Positions 1-6,943 are shown, numbered from the stretch's first letter. The stretch is 7,592 nt of DNA from Myxococcales bacterium (GCA_026989995.1 JALSIO010000814.1:1-7592); one strand, 5' to 3'. Notes: generated by a model from the letters alone, not told the origin. A program made the numbers and translations.

Positions 1-1059
1 GCCCTCGCCTCCCGGCTGGCGCGGCACCCCGGCACCACCCTCGAGTTCATCCCCACGGTGGGGCCATTCAGCGAGGCGGTGGTGGACCTCATGACGGAGC
101 TCTCGCTGGCCGCCCGCCGTCCGCTCAACTGGAACGTCCTCGGCGTGAGCTCCTGGTCCGACCTGTGGCGCGAGCAGCTCCGGGCCTCCGACGTCGCCGC
201 CGAGCGGGGCGCGCGTGTCGTCGCGCTGACGCTGCCCCAGGTGATGACGCTCCGCCTGAACTTCCGCTCGGGCTTCGTGCTCGACGCCTTTCCGGGCTGG
301 GGCGAGGTCCTCTCCCTTCCCCTGGCGGAGCGAAAGGCCGCCCTGGCGGATCCCGCGGTGCGGGAGAGGATGCTGCGCGGCGCGCACTCCGAGGAGGCCG
401 GGGTCTTCCGCGCCCTCGCGGGCTTCGAGAAGATGCGGATCGACGAGGCCTTCACCGAGGCGGGCCGGGCCTTCGAGGGGCGCACGGTGGGCGAGCTTGC
501 CGCCGCGCGCGGGGTGGAGCCCTTCGACGCGCTCCTCGACCTCGCCGTCGCCGAGGACCTGCGGACCTCGTTCATGCCGCAGATCCCCGGAGACGATGAG
601 GCGAGCTGGAAGGCACGGGCCGAGGCCTGGCTCGACCCCCGTACGGTGGTGGGTGGATCGGACGCGGGCGCCCATCTCGACATGATCGACACCTTCAGCT
701 TCACGACGGCGCTGCTCGGCCCGGCGGTGCGCGACCGGGGACTGCTCTCGCTCGAGGAGGCGGTACACCAGCTCACGGAGGTGCCGGCCCGGCTGCTCGG
801 CCTCCGCGGGCGCGGCCGGATCGCCCCGGGGGCCCACGCGGACCTGGTGCTCTTCGATCCCTCGCGGATCGGGCCCGGGCGGGTCCGCACGCAGTACGAT
901 CTGCCGGGTGGCGCCGGGCGACTCACCGGGGGGGCCCACGGCATCCTCCGGGTGCTCGTGGCCGGTCGGGAGGTGGTGGTGGACGGAGAGCTCACGGACC
1001 AGCGGCCGGGCGCGGTGCTCCGCTCCGGGCGCGATACGGAGACGGTTCTATGCGGGTGA
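1..1059 (+). CDS. N-acyl-D-amino-acid deacylase-like amidohydrolase (amidohydrolase_3 family), 5'-truncated by window edge
   Basis: The frame is open from base 1, so the GTG at 58 is an internal valine and the true start lies upstream; 352 C-terminal residues are visible. Counting from the first codon, GGSDAGAH (218-225) carries the Asp expected to be the metal/catalytic residue of the amidohydrolase beta-barrel (D221). Near the C-terminus, VPARLLGLRGRGRIAPGAHA followed by DLVLFDP is the hallmark return to the small beta-sandwich domain seen in D-aminoacylases and dihydroorotase-like enzymes. The middle (FPGWGEVLSLPLAERKAAL) resembles the N-acyl-D-amino-acid/D-glutamate deacylase group. Family knowledge: cytoplasmic hydrolysis of an amide or cyclic amide bond; the real substrate is unknown. 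An NWNV tetrad (43-46) lies roughly where classical D-aminoacylases place a His ligand. The gene ends 10 nt inside the next amidohydrolase gene, so the two are probably translationally coupled. Family assignment is firm, substrate is not. Confidence 0.85.
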   Translation, partial: ALASRLARHPGTTLEFIPTVGPFSEAVVDLMTELSLAARRPLNWNVLGVSSWSDLWREQLRASDVAAERGARVVALTLPQVMTLRLNFRSGFVLDAFPGWGEVLSLPLAERKAALADPAVRERMLRGAHSEEAGVFRALAGFEKMRIDEAFTEAGRAFEGRTVGELAAARGVEPFDALLDLAVAEDLRTSFMPQIPGDDEASWKARAEAWLDPRTVVGGSDAGAHLDMIDTFSFTTALLGPAVRDRGLLSLEEAVHQLTEVPARLLGLRGRGRIAPGAHADLVLFDPSRIGPGRVRTQYDLPGGAGRLTGGAHGILRVLVAGREVVVDGELTDQRPGAVLRSGRDTETVLCG

Positions 1060-2117
1060 TCGACGCCGATGCGCACGTGGTGGAGGGATCCGCCTTCGCG
1101 GCCGAGGCGCTGCGGCGCTGGCCCGACCGCGTGCAGGTGGACTCCACCCGCGGAGTGCTCGGGCTGCGCATCGAGGGCCGGCGGGTTCCGGAGTTCGAGG
1201 GCCCCGGGGCGGGATGCCCGCCGCAGCACGGCCTCTCGGAGGCGGTGGGCGGCGATCCCAGCTCCGTGGCGGACGTGCTCGCCGACGCCGACCGGGAGGG
1301 GATCGATGAGATGGTCCTCTACCCGAGCCTGGGCCTCGGCGTGGGCGGTTTCCGCGACCCGGAGTTCGCCGCGGGCTTCGCCCGCCTCTACAACACCTTC
1401 GTGACGGACTTCTGCAAGCAGGGATCCGGGCGCCTGCACCCGGTGGCCGTGGTGCCCCTGGAGGACCCGGACACCTCCTGCGACATCGTCCGCGAGGCTC
1501 GGAGCCTGGGCTGCGTGGCGGTCGCGGTGCCGCCCGCGCTGCGCGAGCGGAACCTGGACCACCCGGACCTCGATCGATTCTGGAGCACCTGTGAGGATCT
1601 CGATCTCGCGGTCGGGGTCCACGGGGCGCCCGGAGTGCACCTGCCGCAGATCGGCGTGGAGCGGTTCACGAACTACATCCAGGTCCACTGCGTGAGCTTC
1701 CCCTTCGACCAGATGGTCGCCATGACCGCGGTGGTCTCCGGTGGAGTGCTCGACCGCCATCCCCGGCTGCGGATCGCCTTCCTCGAGTCCGGGGTGACCT
1801 GGGTGCCGTACTTCGTGGACCGGCTCCACGAACACTGGGAGAAGCGGGGCGCATGGATCGAGGGAGGCTGGCAGCGGGACCCGCGGGACTACGTCGGACG
1901 CGGCCAGGTCTTCGTGAGCTGCGAGGGCAGCGAGACCCTGCTCCCGGCGGTGGTCGAGGCGCTCGGCGACGAGTTCATCCTCTACGCCAGCGACTACCCC
2001 CACTGGGACAGCGAGTTCCCGGAGAGCGCGAAGCCCATCCGGGAGCACCCGAAGCTCTCGGAGGACGCCCGGGCCCGGATCCTGGGTGGGAACGCCCGCA
2101 GGCTCTACGGCCTCTAG
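1050..2117 (+). CDS. Amidohydrolase_2 family metal-dependent hydrolase/decarboxylase (TIM barrel), copy 1
   Basis: This 355-residue protein matches the amidohydrolase_2 family (ACMSD, gamma-resorcylate decarboxylase and relatives). The N-terminus MRVIDADAHV gives an acidic variant of the D-x-H-x-H metal site: D7 replaces the first His, as Glu does in gamma-resorcylate decarboxylase, and H9 is kept. Further family landmarks are YPSLGLG (91-97), GVHGAPG with likely ligand H191, FLESGVTWVPYF (244-255) and ASDYPHWDSEFPES (313-326), where D315 is the expected catalytic/metal Asp. The C-terminus ends in the usual GGNARRLYGL. No signal peptide or membrane segment is seen, so it is probably cytoplasmic. 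The ATG at 1050 overlaps the upstream stop by 10 nt and is preceded by GGAG (1038-1041) at 8-nt spacing. The substrate is unknown; relatives hydrolyse C-N or C-O bonds or decarboxylate aromatic acids. It is clearly related in layout to the next gene, probably through an old duplication. Confidence 0.88.
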   Translation: MRVIDADAHVVEGSAFAAEALRRWPDRVQVDSTRGVLGLRIEGRRVPEFEGPGAGCPPQHGLSEAVGGDPSSVADVLADADREGIDEMVLYPSLGLGVGGFRDPEFAAGFARLYNTFVTDFCKQGSGRLHPVAVVPLEDPDTSCDIVREARSLGCVAVAVPPALRERNLDHPDLDRFWSTCEDLDLAVGVHGAPGVHLPQIGVERFTNYIQVHCVSFPFDQMVAMTAVVSGGVLDRHPRLRIAFLESGVTWVPYFVDRLHEHWEKRGAWIEGGWQRDPRDYVGRGQVFVSCEGSETLLPAVVEALGDEFILYASDYPHWDSEFPESAKPIREHPKLSEDARARILGGNARRLYGL

Positions 2118-2124
2118 CGGGCGC

Positions 2125-2132
2125 GGAAGAGG
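2125..2132 (+). promoter_or_regulatory. Ribosome binding site for the second amidohydrolase_2 gene
   Basis: GGAAGAGG lies 5 nt before the ATG at 2138. It decides the start: the same frame is open much further upstream (to 1853), but that stretch is an off-frame shadow of the preceding gene, and the conserved N-terminal DADAH motif begins soon after 2138. Confidence 0.7.
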
Positions 2133-2137
2133 CCATC

Positions 2138-3340
2138 ATGCGCACGCCCTTCACCGACATCTCCTGCATCGACTACCCGATTCTCGACGCCGACGCCCAC
2201 GTGAACGAGCCCCCGCAGCTCTGGCAGGACGGGGTGCCGGCCCACCTCCGCGCTCGGGCGCCGCGGGTGGTCCACACCGAGAAGGGCGACCTGTGGGAGT
2301 TCGACGGAGGCCGGTCGACCTGGCCCGTGGGGCTTACGGCCACCGCCGGACAGAGCTACTTCGAGTTCGGCCCCATGGGCCAGACCTACGAGAGCATGCG
2401 CCCCGGCAGCTTCGACCCGGTGGCCCGCCTCGAGGACATGGACGCCGACGGGATCTACGCCCAGGTGCTCTATCCGAGCGTGACCCTGACCGGCGCGCGG
2501 ATCTACTCCGAGGACCGGGAGCTGCAGCGTGCCTGTGTGCGGGCGTACAACGAGTGGATCGCGTGGTTCTGCGGCGACTCGGGGGGGCGGCTCGTCCCCC
2601 AGGCGATCATCCCCACCACCGGCATCGAGGACAGCGTGGCCGAGCTCGAGTGGGCACTCAAGAGCGGCCACCGCGGTGTGGTGATCTCGTCGTTCCCGAA
2701 CGGGTCGCTCGTCCACCGGGCCGAAGACGATGCCTTCTTCGCCCGGGCCCAGGAGGCCCGCTGTCCCATCGCGGTCCACATCGGAAGCTTCCTGCGCACG
2801 CCGCCGCGTGCCGAGGGGAAGCAGCGGGAGACGACCTGGCACTCGAGCCTGGCCTTCGTGGCACGGGCCGCCTGGACCAAGGCCGGGGGACAGACCCTCG
2901 ACGTGGTCTGCGACCTGCTCTTCTCCGGGATCTTCGGGCGCTTCCCGGACCTGCGGATCGTCCTGGTCGAATCCAACATCGGCTGGATTCCCACGCTGCT
3001 CGAACAGGCGGACGACATGTTCCGCCGCTACCGGTGGTGGACTGGCGCGCACCGCGAGATGCGGGAGATGCCGAGCCAGATCTTCGCCCGCAACTTCTGG
3101 GCCACCTTCATGATCGACCGCAGCGGCGTCGAGCTCCGCCACCGGATGAACCTCGATCACCTGATGTGGTCCACGGACTACCCGCACAGCGGCACCGACT
3201 GGCCGAACTCCGCCACCACCCTGGAGCGGAACTTCCTCGGCGTCCCCCGCGACGAAGTGCGAAGGATGCTCCACGACAACTGCCGGGAGCTCTACGGCCT
3301 CGAGGTCCCGCCGGTTCGCCGGCCTCCTCCCGCGGCCTGA
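2138..3340 (+). CDS. Amidohydrolase_2 family metal-dependent hydrolase/decarboxylase (TIM barrel), copy 2
   Basis: This is a 400-residue second member of the amidohydrolase_2 family. Landmarks in order are LDADAHVNEPPQLW (16-29, with D19 and H21 as predicted metal ligands), YPSVTLTG (112-119), IAVHIGSF (211-218, with H214 as third ligand), VLVESNIGWIPTLLEQ (275-290), and MWSTDYPHSGTDWPNS (343-358, with D347 as predicted catalytic Asp). It ends NCRELYGL plus a Pro/Arg-rich tail of 12 residues. It is longer than copy 1, with extra sequence around 40-95, 220-250 and 290-330, so it probably has a different substrate pocket. It starts 20 nt after the stop of copy 1 and belongs to the same transcription unit. 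The two proteins could be successive enzymes or subunits of a hetero-oligomer; the sequence cannot decide. Substrate unknown; soluble, no membrane segments. Confidence 0.88.
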   Translation: MRTPFTDISCIDYPILDADAHVNEPPQLWQDGVPAHLRARAPRVVHTEKGDLWEFDGGRSTWPVGLTATAGQSYFEFGPMGQTYESMRPGSFDPVARLEDMDADGIYAQVLYPSVTLTGARIYSEDRELQRACVRAYNEWIAWFCGDSGGRLVPQAIIPTTGIEDSVAELEWALKSGHRGVVISSFPNGSLVHRAEDDAFFARAQEARCPIAVHIGSFLRTPPRAEGKQRETTWHSSLAFVARAAWTKAGGQTLDVVCDLLFSGIFGRFPDLRIVLVESNIGWIPTLLEQADDMFRRYRWWTGAHREMREMPSQIFARNFWATFMIDRSGVELRHRMNLDHLMWSTDYPHSGTDWPNSATTLERNFLGVPRDEVRRMLHDNCRELYGLEVPPVRRPPPAA

Positions 3341-3371
3341 GCGCCGAACCCGGCGGGCCCCCGATCTCGGA

Positions 3372-3377
3372 TAGAAT
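3372..3377 (+). promoter_or_regulatory. Possible -10 element (TAGAAT) upstream of the SDR/inositol genes
   Basis: The 66-nt gap between the second amidohydrolase_2 gene and the SDR gene holds TAGAAT, one mismatch from the TATAAT consensus and the only AT-rich patch in an otherwise very GC-rich gap. Transcription from it would begin about 25-30 nt before the TTG start. No -35 hexamer is recognisable at 16-18 nt upstream (the sequence there is roughly CCCGGC), so this is tentative. It would separate the amidohydrolase operon from the inositol genes. Confidence 0.35.
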
Positions 3378-3395
3378 GCCGGCCACCCAAGCCGC

Positions 3396-3402
3396 AGGGG
3401 GA
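3396..3402 (+). promoter_or_regulatory. Ribosome binding site selecting the TTG start of the SDR gene
   Basis: AGGGGGA ends 4 nt before the TTG at 3407. It supports the rare TTG start, because the only nearby ATG (3376) is in another frame and the Rossmann motif TGGTGFIG begins just five residues after the TTG. Confidence 0.6.
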
Positions 3403-3406
3403 CCGC

Positions 3407-4471
3407 TTGCTCGTTCTCGTCACCGGCGGGACCGGCTTCATCGGATCCCACACCACGCGGGCGCTCCGCCGGGCCGGCCACCGGGTGCGGCTCCTCGTGC
3501 GCAGCCCCGAGAAGGCGCAGGGCCTCTTCGCGACCGAGATCGGCCGCGGCATCGAGCTCGTCGCCGGCGACGTCGCCGACCGGGAGCGGACCCGGGCTGC
3601 GCTCGCCGGCGTCGACGCCGTGATCCACGCCGCCGCGGTGGTGAGCATCGAGCGCCGGCGCGCGGCGGAGGTGGAGCGCGTCAACGTGGCGGGCGTGCAC
3701 AACGTGGTGGAGGGGGCCTGCGAGCAGGGCGTGCCCGTGGTGGTCCACGTCTCGAGCGCGGCGGCGCTCCTTCGGCCCGGCGGCCCGCGGCTGCGCGCCG
3801 ACCTGCCGCTGGCCCCCGCGAAGAGCGCCTACGGACGCTCCAAGGCGGCCGGGGACCGGCTGGCGCGCGAGCTCCTCGAGCGCGGGGCACCGATCCGGAT
3901 CTCCTACCCGGTGGGGGTCGTCGGGCCCGACGACCCCGGGCTCTCGGAGATGAACCACATGCTCGTGGCCCTGCTCCGGGACCTCATGCCGATCACCTCC
4001 TCGGGTTGCAACCTCCTCGACGTCCGCGACCTCGCCGCCCTCCACGTGGCGCTGGTGGAACGCGGCCGGCCGGGGCGCTACCTGGCCGGGGGCCAGTTCG
4101 TGACCTGGAAGGAGCTCGCGGACCTCTTCGACTCCCTCACGGGCGTCCCCGTTCGCCGCCTTCCGGTCCCGGGGGTCGTGCTGCGGCTCGCGGGCTACCT
4201 CGGCGACGCGCTCAAGCGGATCCTCCCCCTCGACTTCCCGCTCACCCGGGAGGCGATGGTGTACGCGACCCTCTGGCCGGGCACGGATCCCGACCCGGCC
4301 GTGGAGGCGCTCGGCATCCCTCCCCGCCCGCTGCGGACCACGCTCGAGGAGACCCTCCGCTGGCTGGCGGAGGCCAGGCACCTCCCCCGATCCCGGGTGG
4401 GACGCCTCGCCCGCGCGGAGGGGGAACCCCACGCCAGGCCGGCCCGCGGAGACCACGCCGGGCGATCTTGA
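3407..4471 (+). CDS. NAD(P)-dependent epimerase/dehydratase, extended SDR family
   Basis: This 354-residue Rossmann-fold oxidoreductase starts at TTG. The nucleotide-binding motif TGGTGFIG is at 6-13, an acidic GDVAD at 54-58 would contact the adenine ring, HAAAVVS (74-80) is the conserved strand after it, and N93 (RVNVAG) and the serine of VHVSSAAA (113-120) follow. The catalytic Y142-x-x-x-K146 (AYGRSK) is intact. The middle PVGVVGPDDPG (168-178) is typical of dihydroflavonol-4-reductase-like, 3-beta-HSD-like and hopanoid-associated sugar epimerase (HpnA)-like SDRs, so the substrate may be a sugar, polyol, sterol or ketone. The last ~30 residues (325-354) are Arg/Gly/Pro-rich and look disordered. 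The ino1 ATG lies 32 nt downstream, so a role in inositol or headgroup metabolism is possible, but that is inferred from position alone. Family sure, substrate unknown. Confidence 0.85.
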   Translation: MLVLVTGGTGFIGSHTTRALRRAGHRVRLLVRSPEKAQGLFATEIGRGIELVAGDVADRERTRAALAGVDAVIHAAAVVSIERRRAAEVERVNVAGVHNVVEGACEQGVPVVVHVSSAAALLRPGGPRLRADLPLAPAKSAYGRSKAAGDRLARELLERGAPIRISYPVGVVGPDDPGLSEMNHMLVALLRDLMPITSSGCNLLDVRDLAALHVALVERGRPGRYLAGGQFVTWKELADLFDSLTGVPVRRLPVPGVVLRLAGYLGDALKRILPLDFPLTREAMVYATLWPGTDPDPAVEALGIPPRPLRTTLEETLRWLAEARHLPRSRVGRLARAEGEPHARPARGDHAGRS

Positions 4472-4503
4472 CCGCAGCCCGCCGGCTTGTTTCCCTCTCG
4501 GCC

Positions 4504-5601
4504 ATGAGTCGCATCCGCATCGCGATCGCAGGGGTCGGCAACTGTGCCAGCTCGCTGCTCCAGGGCATCGAGCACTACCGCAACCTCCCGCCCGACGCCC
4601 AGGAGGCGTTCGGGCTCATGCACCTCGACATGGGCGGCTACCGCCCCGAGGACGTGGAGGTGGTGGCGGCCTTCGACATCGACCGCCGCAAGGTGGGCCG
4701 GCCGCTCCACGAGGCGGCCTTCGCACCGCCCAACTGCACCCGGGTCATCCGCGGCTCGCTGCCGAAGAGCCCGGTCGTGGTGCAGATGGGGCCGGTGCAC
4801 GACGGCGTGGCCCCCCACATGGCCGACTACCCGGCGGAGCGGTCCTTCCGCGTCGCAGACGAGCCCCCCGTGGACGTGGCCAAGGTCCTGCGGGAGAGCG
4901 GGGCGGAGATCCTCGTCTCGTACCTGCCGGTGGGCTCGACGAAGGCGGTCCAGGCCTATGCGGAGGCCTGCCTCGCCACCGGTGTATCCCTGGTGAACTG
5001 CGTGCCCGTCTTCGTCGTCTCCGATCCCGAATGGGGCGAGCGGTTCCGGGCCGCGAGGATCCCCTGCGCCGGGGACGACATCAAGTCCCAGGTGGGCGCC
5101 ACGATCGTCCACCGCACCCTCGCCCGGCTCTTCGCCGAGCGCGGCGTCCGGATCGAGCGCACCTACCAGCTCAACACCGGAGGGAACACCGACTTCCTGA
5201 ACATGCTCTCGCGGGAGCGCCTGGCCTCCAAGAAGATTTCGAAGACGGAGGCCGTCACATCCCAGATTCCCTACGAGATCGACCCGCACAACGTCCACGT
5301 CGGTCCCAGCGACTACGTGCCGTGGCAGGGCGACAACAAGGTCTGCTTCCTGCGGATCGAGGGCACCGGGTTCGGCGGGGCGCCCATCGAGATCGAGGCC
5401 CGCCTCTCCGTGCAGGACTCGCCCAACTCGGCCGGCATCGTGATCGATGTGATCCGCTACGTGCGGATCGCCCGCGATCGCGGGCTCGCGGGGCCCCTTC
5501 TGCCCATCTCGGGCTACACGATGAAACATCCGCCGGTCCAGATGTCGGACGTCGTGGCGCGCGAGAAGATCGAAGAGTTTCTCGCCGATGGAGACCGCTA
5601 G
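4504..5601 (+). CDS. ino1: Inositol-3-phosphate synthase (myo-inositol-1-phosphate synthase), actinobacterial-type
   Basis: This 365-residue protein would convert D-glucose-6-phosphate to 1L-myo-inositol-1-phosphate (= D-inositol-3-phosphate) with NAD recycled in the active site. The length is close to that of the short prokaryotic enzymes such as Mycobacterium tuberculosis Ino1, not the ~500-residue eukaryotic form. Motifs: NAD-binding GVGNCASSLLQGIEHYR (10-26), VSYLPVGS (138-145), GDDIKSQVGAT (190-200), YQLNTGGNTDFLNM (221-234), the Lys-rich SKKISKT (242-248) in the active-site region, DSPNSAG (305-311) and MKHPP (340-344). The match to the actinobacterial family is strong throughout with no gaps in key motifs. 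The ATG is chosen because homologues begin close to the RIAIAGVGN strand; no good Shine-Dalgarno precedes it in the 32-nt spacer, so coupling to the SDR gene or leaderless-like initiation is possible. The next gene overlaps its end by 14 nt, a strong sign of joint function. Confidence 0.95.
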   Translation: MSRIRIAIAGVGNCASSLLQGIEHYRNLPPDAQEAFGLMHLDMGGYRPEDVEVVAAFDIDRRKVGRPLHEAAFAPPNCTRVIRGSLPKSPVVVQMGPVHDGVAPHMADYPAERSFRVADEPPVDVAKVLRESGAEILVSYLPVGSTKAVQAYAEACLATGVSLVNCVPVFVVSDPEWGERFRAARIPCAGDDIKSQVGATIVHRTLARLFAERGVRIERTYQLNTGGNTDFLNMLSRERLASKKISKTEAVTSQIPYEIDPHNVHVGPSDYVPWQGDNKVCFLRIEGTGFGGAPIEIEARLSVQDSPNSAGIVIDVIRYVRIARDRGLAGPLLPISGYTMKHPPVQMSDVVAREKIEEFLADGDR

Positions 5602-6943
5602 GGAGGCCTGCCTGCTCCACGTCCCGGCCGGCTCGGCCGGCGTGGCCCTCGCCCCGGTCTACGGACTCGGGCTCGCGGAGCGCACCCTCCTCGCCTTCCT
5701 CCGCGCCGGCGTCCGCGACTTCCTCGTCTTCGGCGAGCCGGCCGACTGCCGGGTGCTGCTCGCCCATCTGCCCCGCCAGCGGCTCCGCCGGGCCCGCCTG
5801 CGCGGCGCGAGCGCCGCCGGCGCGCTCTCCCGCCTGCTCGGCTCGGCCGAGGGTTTCTACGTCGCCCGGGCGGACGTGCACTACGACCGCCGTCTGATCC
5901 AGCGTTTCGTCGAGGAGACCGCGGGGACGCTCTCGGCCCGCGTCGCCGTGGACGCCCGGCCAGAGGCCGCCCCGCTCGCCTGTGCGGCGGCGCGGGTGGC
6001 CTTCGTCCGGGGCGAGGGAGGCGAGGGCCCGACCTCCCGGGTGCGGGCGATCTCCCGGGGCCTGGCACTTGGTGACGGCCTGTTCACGGGACTCGGCCGC
6101 GGCACGCCGGGGCTCCGGCGGCTCCTGGCAGACGCCTCCCCGGCCGCGAGCTGCCTCGATGCCGCGTTTGCCGCGCTGAGCCAGCGGGAGCCGGTGGAGG
6201 CCTTCGCCGTCCTCGAGCTCTGGCAGCCCGTACGGGCCGTGGAGGGCTTCGCCGGCGACGAGCCGCCCCCGCCCCGGGAGGACGACCTCAAGGCGGTCCG
6301 CCGCAAGGTGGTGGCCGGGGCCGTGGGCGTCGCCGACGGGGTGGTCGCGCGGTACTTGAACCGGCCCGTGTCGCGCCGGATCACCGAGCGCCTGCTGCCT
6401 CGGGGTGTCCAGCCGTGGCAGGTCTCCGTGCTCTCCTTCCTGACCACCCTCGGTGCCGCCGCCTCCTTCGCCACCGGCCATGCGGCCACCGGCGGCCTCG
6501 TCGCCCAGGCCGCCTCCATCCTCGACGGCGTCGACGGGGAACTCGCCCGGGCGCGCTACCAGGACTCCCCTTTCGGCGGGGTCTACGACGCGCTCCTCGA
6601 CCGGGTCTCCGACGCGGCCCTGATCGGCGGGATGACGCTCTACGCCTGGCTCATGGGGGCCGGGCACTCCGCGGTGGCCCTGGGCTTTGCCGCCGTGGCC
6701 GGCAGCAGCCTCTCGATGCTCGTGAAGGAGAAGTACGGGACCCAGTTCCAGCGGCCCTGGCACGCGGACCGGGAGGGCCGGGCCCGGTGGCTGCTCCTGG
6801 GCCGCGACGGCCGCCTCTTCCTCTCGCTGGTGGCCGGTCTGACGGGGCACGTGGAGGCGGTGCTCGCCTACCTGGCCGTCGGCACCCACCTCCACGCGGG
6901 GCTGCGGCTGTACCGGATCCGCGCCGAGCGGGCGCCTTCCTGA
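5588..6943 (+). CDS. CDP-alcohol phosphotransferase with N-terminal nucleotidyltransferase-like domain (IPCT/DIPPS-like fusion)
   Basis: This is a 451-residue two-domain membrane protein. Residues ~8-225 align by eye with NTP-transferase/inositol-1-phosphate cytidylyltransferase domains: GLGLAERTLLAFLRAGVRDF (26-45), VARADVHYD (92-100, D96 a likely retained metal Asp), and GDGLF (162-166). However, the glycine-rich G-x-G-x-R...P-K signature expected around 12-24 is not recognisable. Residues ~233-451 form the phosphotransferase. DGVVARYLNRPVSRRITERL (250-269) precedes the first membrane helix, and the full signature D-x2-D-G-x2-A-R-x8-G-x3-D-x3-D is present with D313, D316, G317, A320, R321, G330, D334 and D338. 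About six hydrophobic segments lie at roughly 278-297, 300-312, 341-357, 361-378, 408-420 and 423-440. Family knowledge: such fusions next to MIPS genes make di-myo-inositol phosphate phosphate; single-domain relatives make phosphatidylinositol phosphate. The overlap with ino1 supports an inositol-phosphate substrate; the exact product is undecided. Confidence 0.85.
   Translation: METAREACLLHVPAGSAGVALAPVYGLGLAERTLLAFLRAGVRDFLVFGEPADCRVLLAHLPRQRLRRARLRGASAAGALSRLLGSAEGFYVARADVHYDRRLIQRFVEETAGTLSARVAVDARPEAAPLACAAARVAFVRGEGGEGPTSRVRAISRGLALGDGLFTGLGRGTPGLRRLLADASPAASCLDAAFAALSQREPVEAFAVLELWQPVRAVEGFAGDEPPPPREDDLKAVRRKVVAGAVGVADGVVARYLNRPVSRRITERLLPRGVQPWQVSVLSFLTTLGAAASFATGHAATGGLVAQAASILDGVDGELARARYQDSPFGGVYDALLDRVSDAALIGGMTLYAWLMGAGHSAVALGFAAVAGSSLSMLVKEKYGTQFQRPWHADREGRARWLLLGRDGRLFLSLVAGLTGHVEAVLAYLAVGTHLHAGLRLYRIRAERAPS

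Noticed and set aside
3310..3323. Perfect 5-bp hairpin GCCGG-TTCG-CCGGC at the 3' end of the second amidohydrolase_2 gene, considered as a terminator
   Set aside because: It lies inside the coding region, is short, has no following T-tract, and such inverted words are common in GC-rich coding DNA.
3376..3378. ATG as start of the SDR gene
   Set aside because: It is out of frame with the Rossmann motif; the TTG at 3407 has a good Shine-Dalgarno and puts TGGTGFIG at the N-terminus.
2114..4456. 780-residue open frame on the minus strand
   Set aside because: It runs antisense to the convincing amidohydrolase_2 and SDR genes, has no recognisable domain and His/Arg/Pro/Gly-rich composition; it is the expected shadow of G/C-biased third positions.
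2086..4503. Long plus-strand frame open upstream of and in frame with ino1 (from 2086), suggesting a 1171-residue protein
   Set aside because: The upstream part is Arg/Pro/Gly-rich low-complexity sequence lying out of frame over the second amidohydrolase_2 and SDR genes, an artefact of GC-rich codons. Ino1 homologues start at about the ATG at 4504.
4195..5529. 444-residue minus-strand open frame across ino1
   Set aside because: It mirrors ino1 codons, has no motif and no ribosome binding site of note; ino1 on the plus strand is unambiguous.
5255..6895. 546-residue minus-strand open frame across the phosphotransferase
   Set aside because: It is antisense to a gene with a perfect CDP-alcohol phosphotransferase signature and has no domain of its own.
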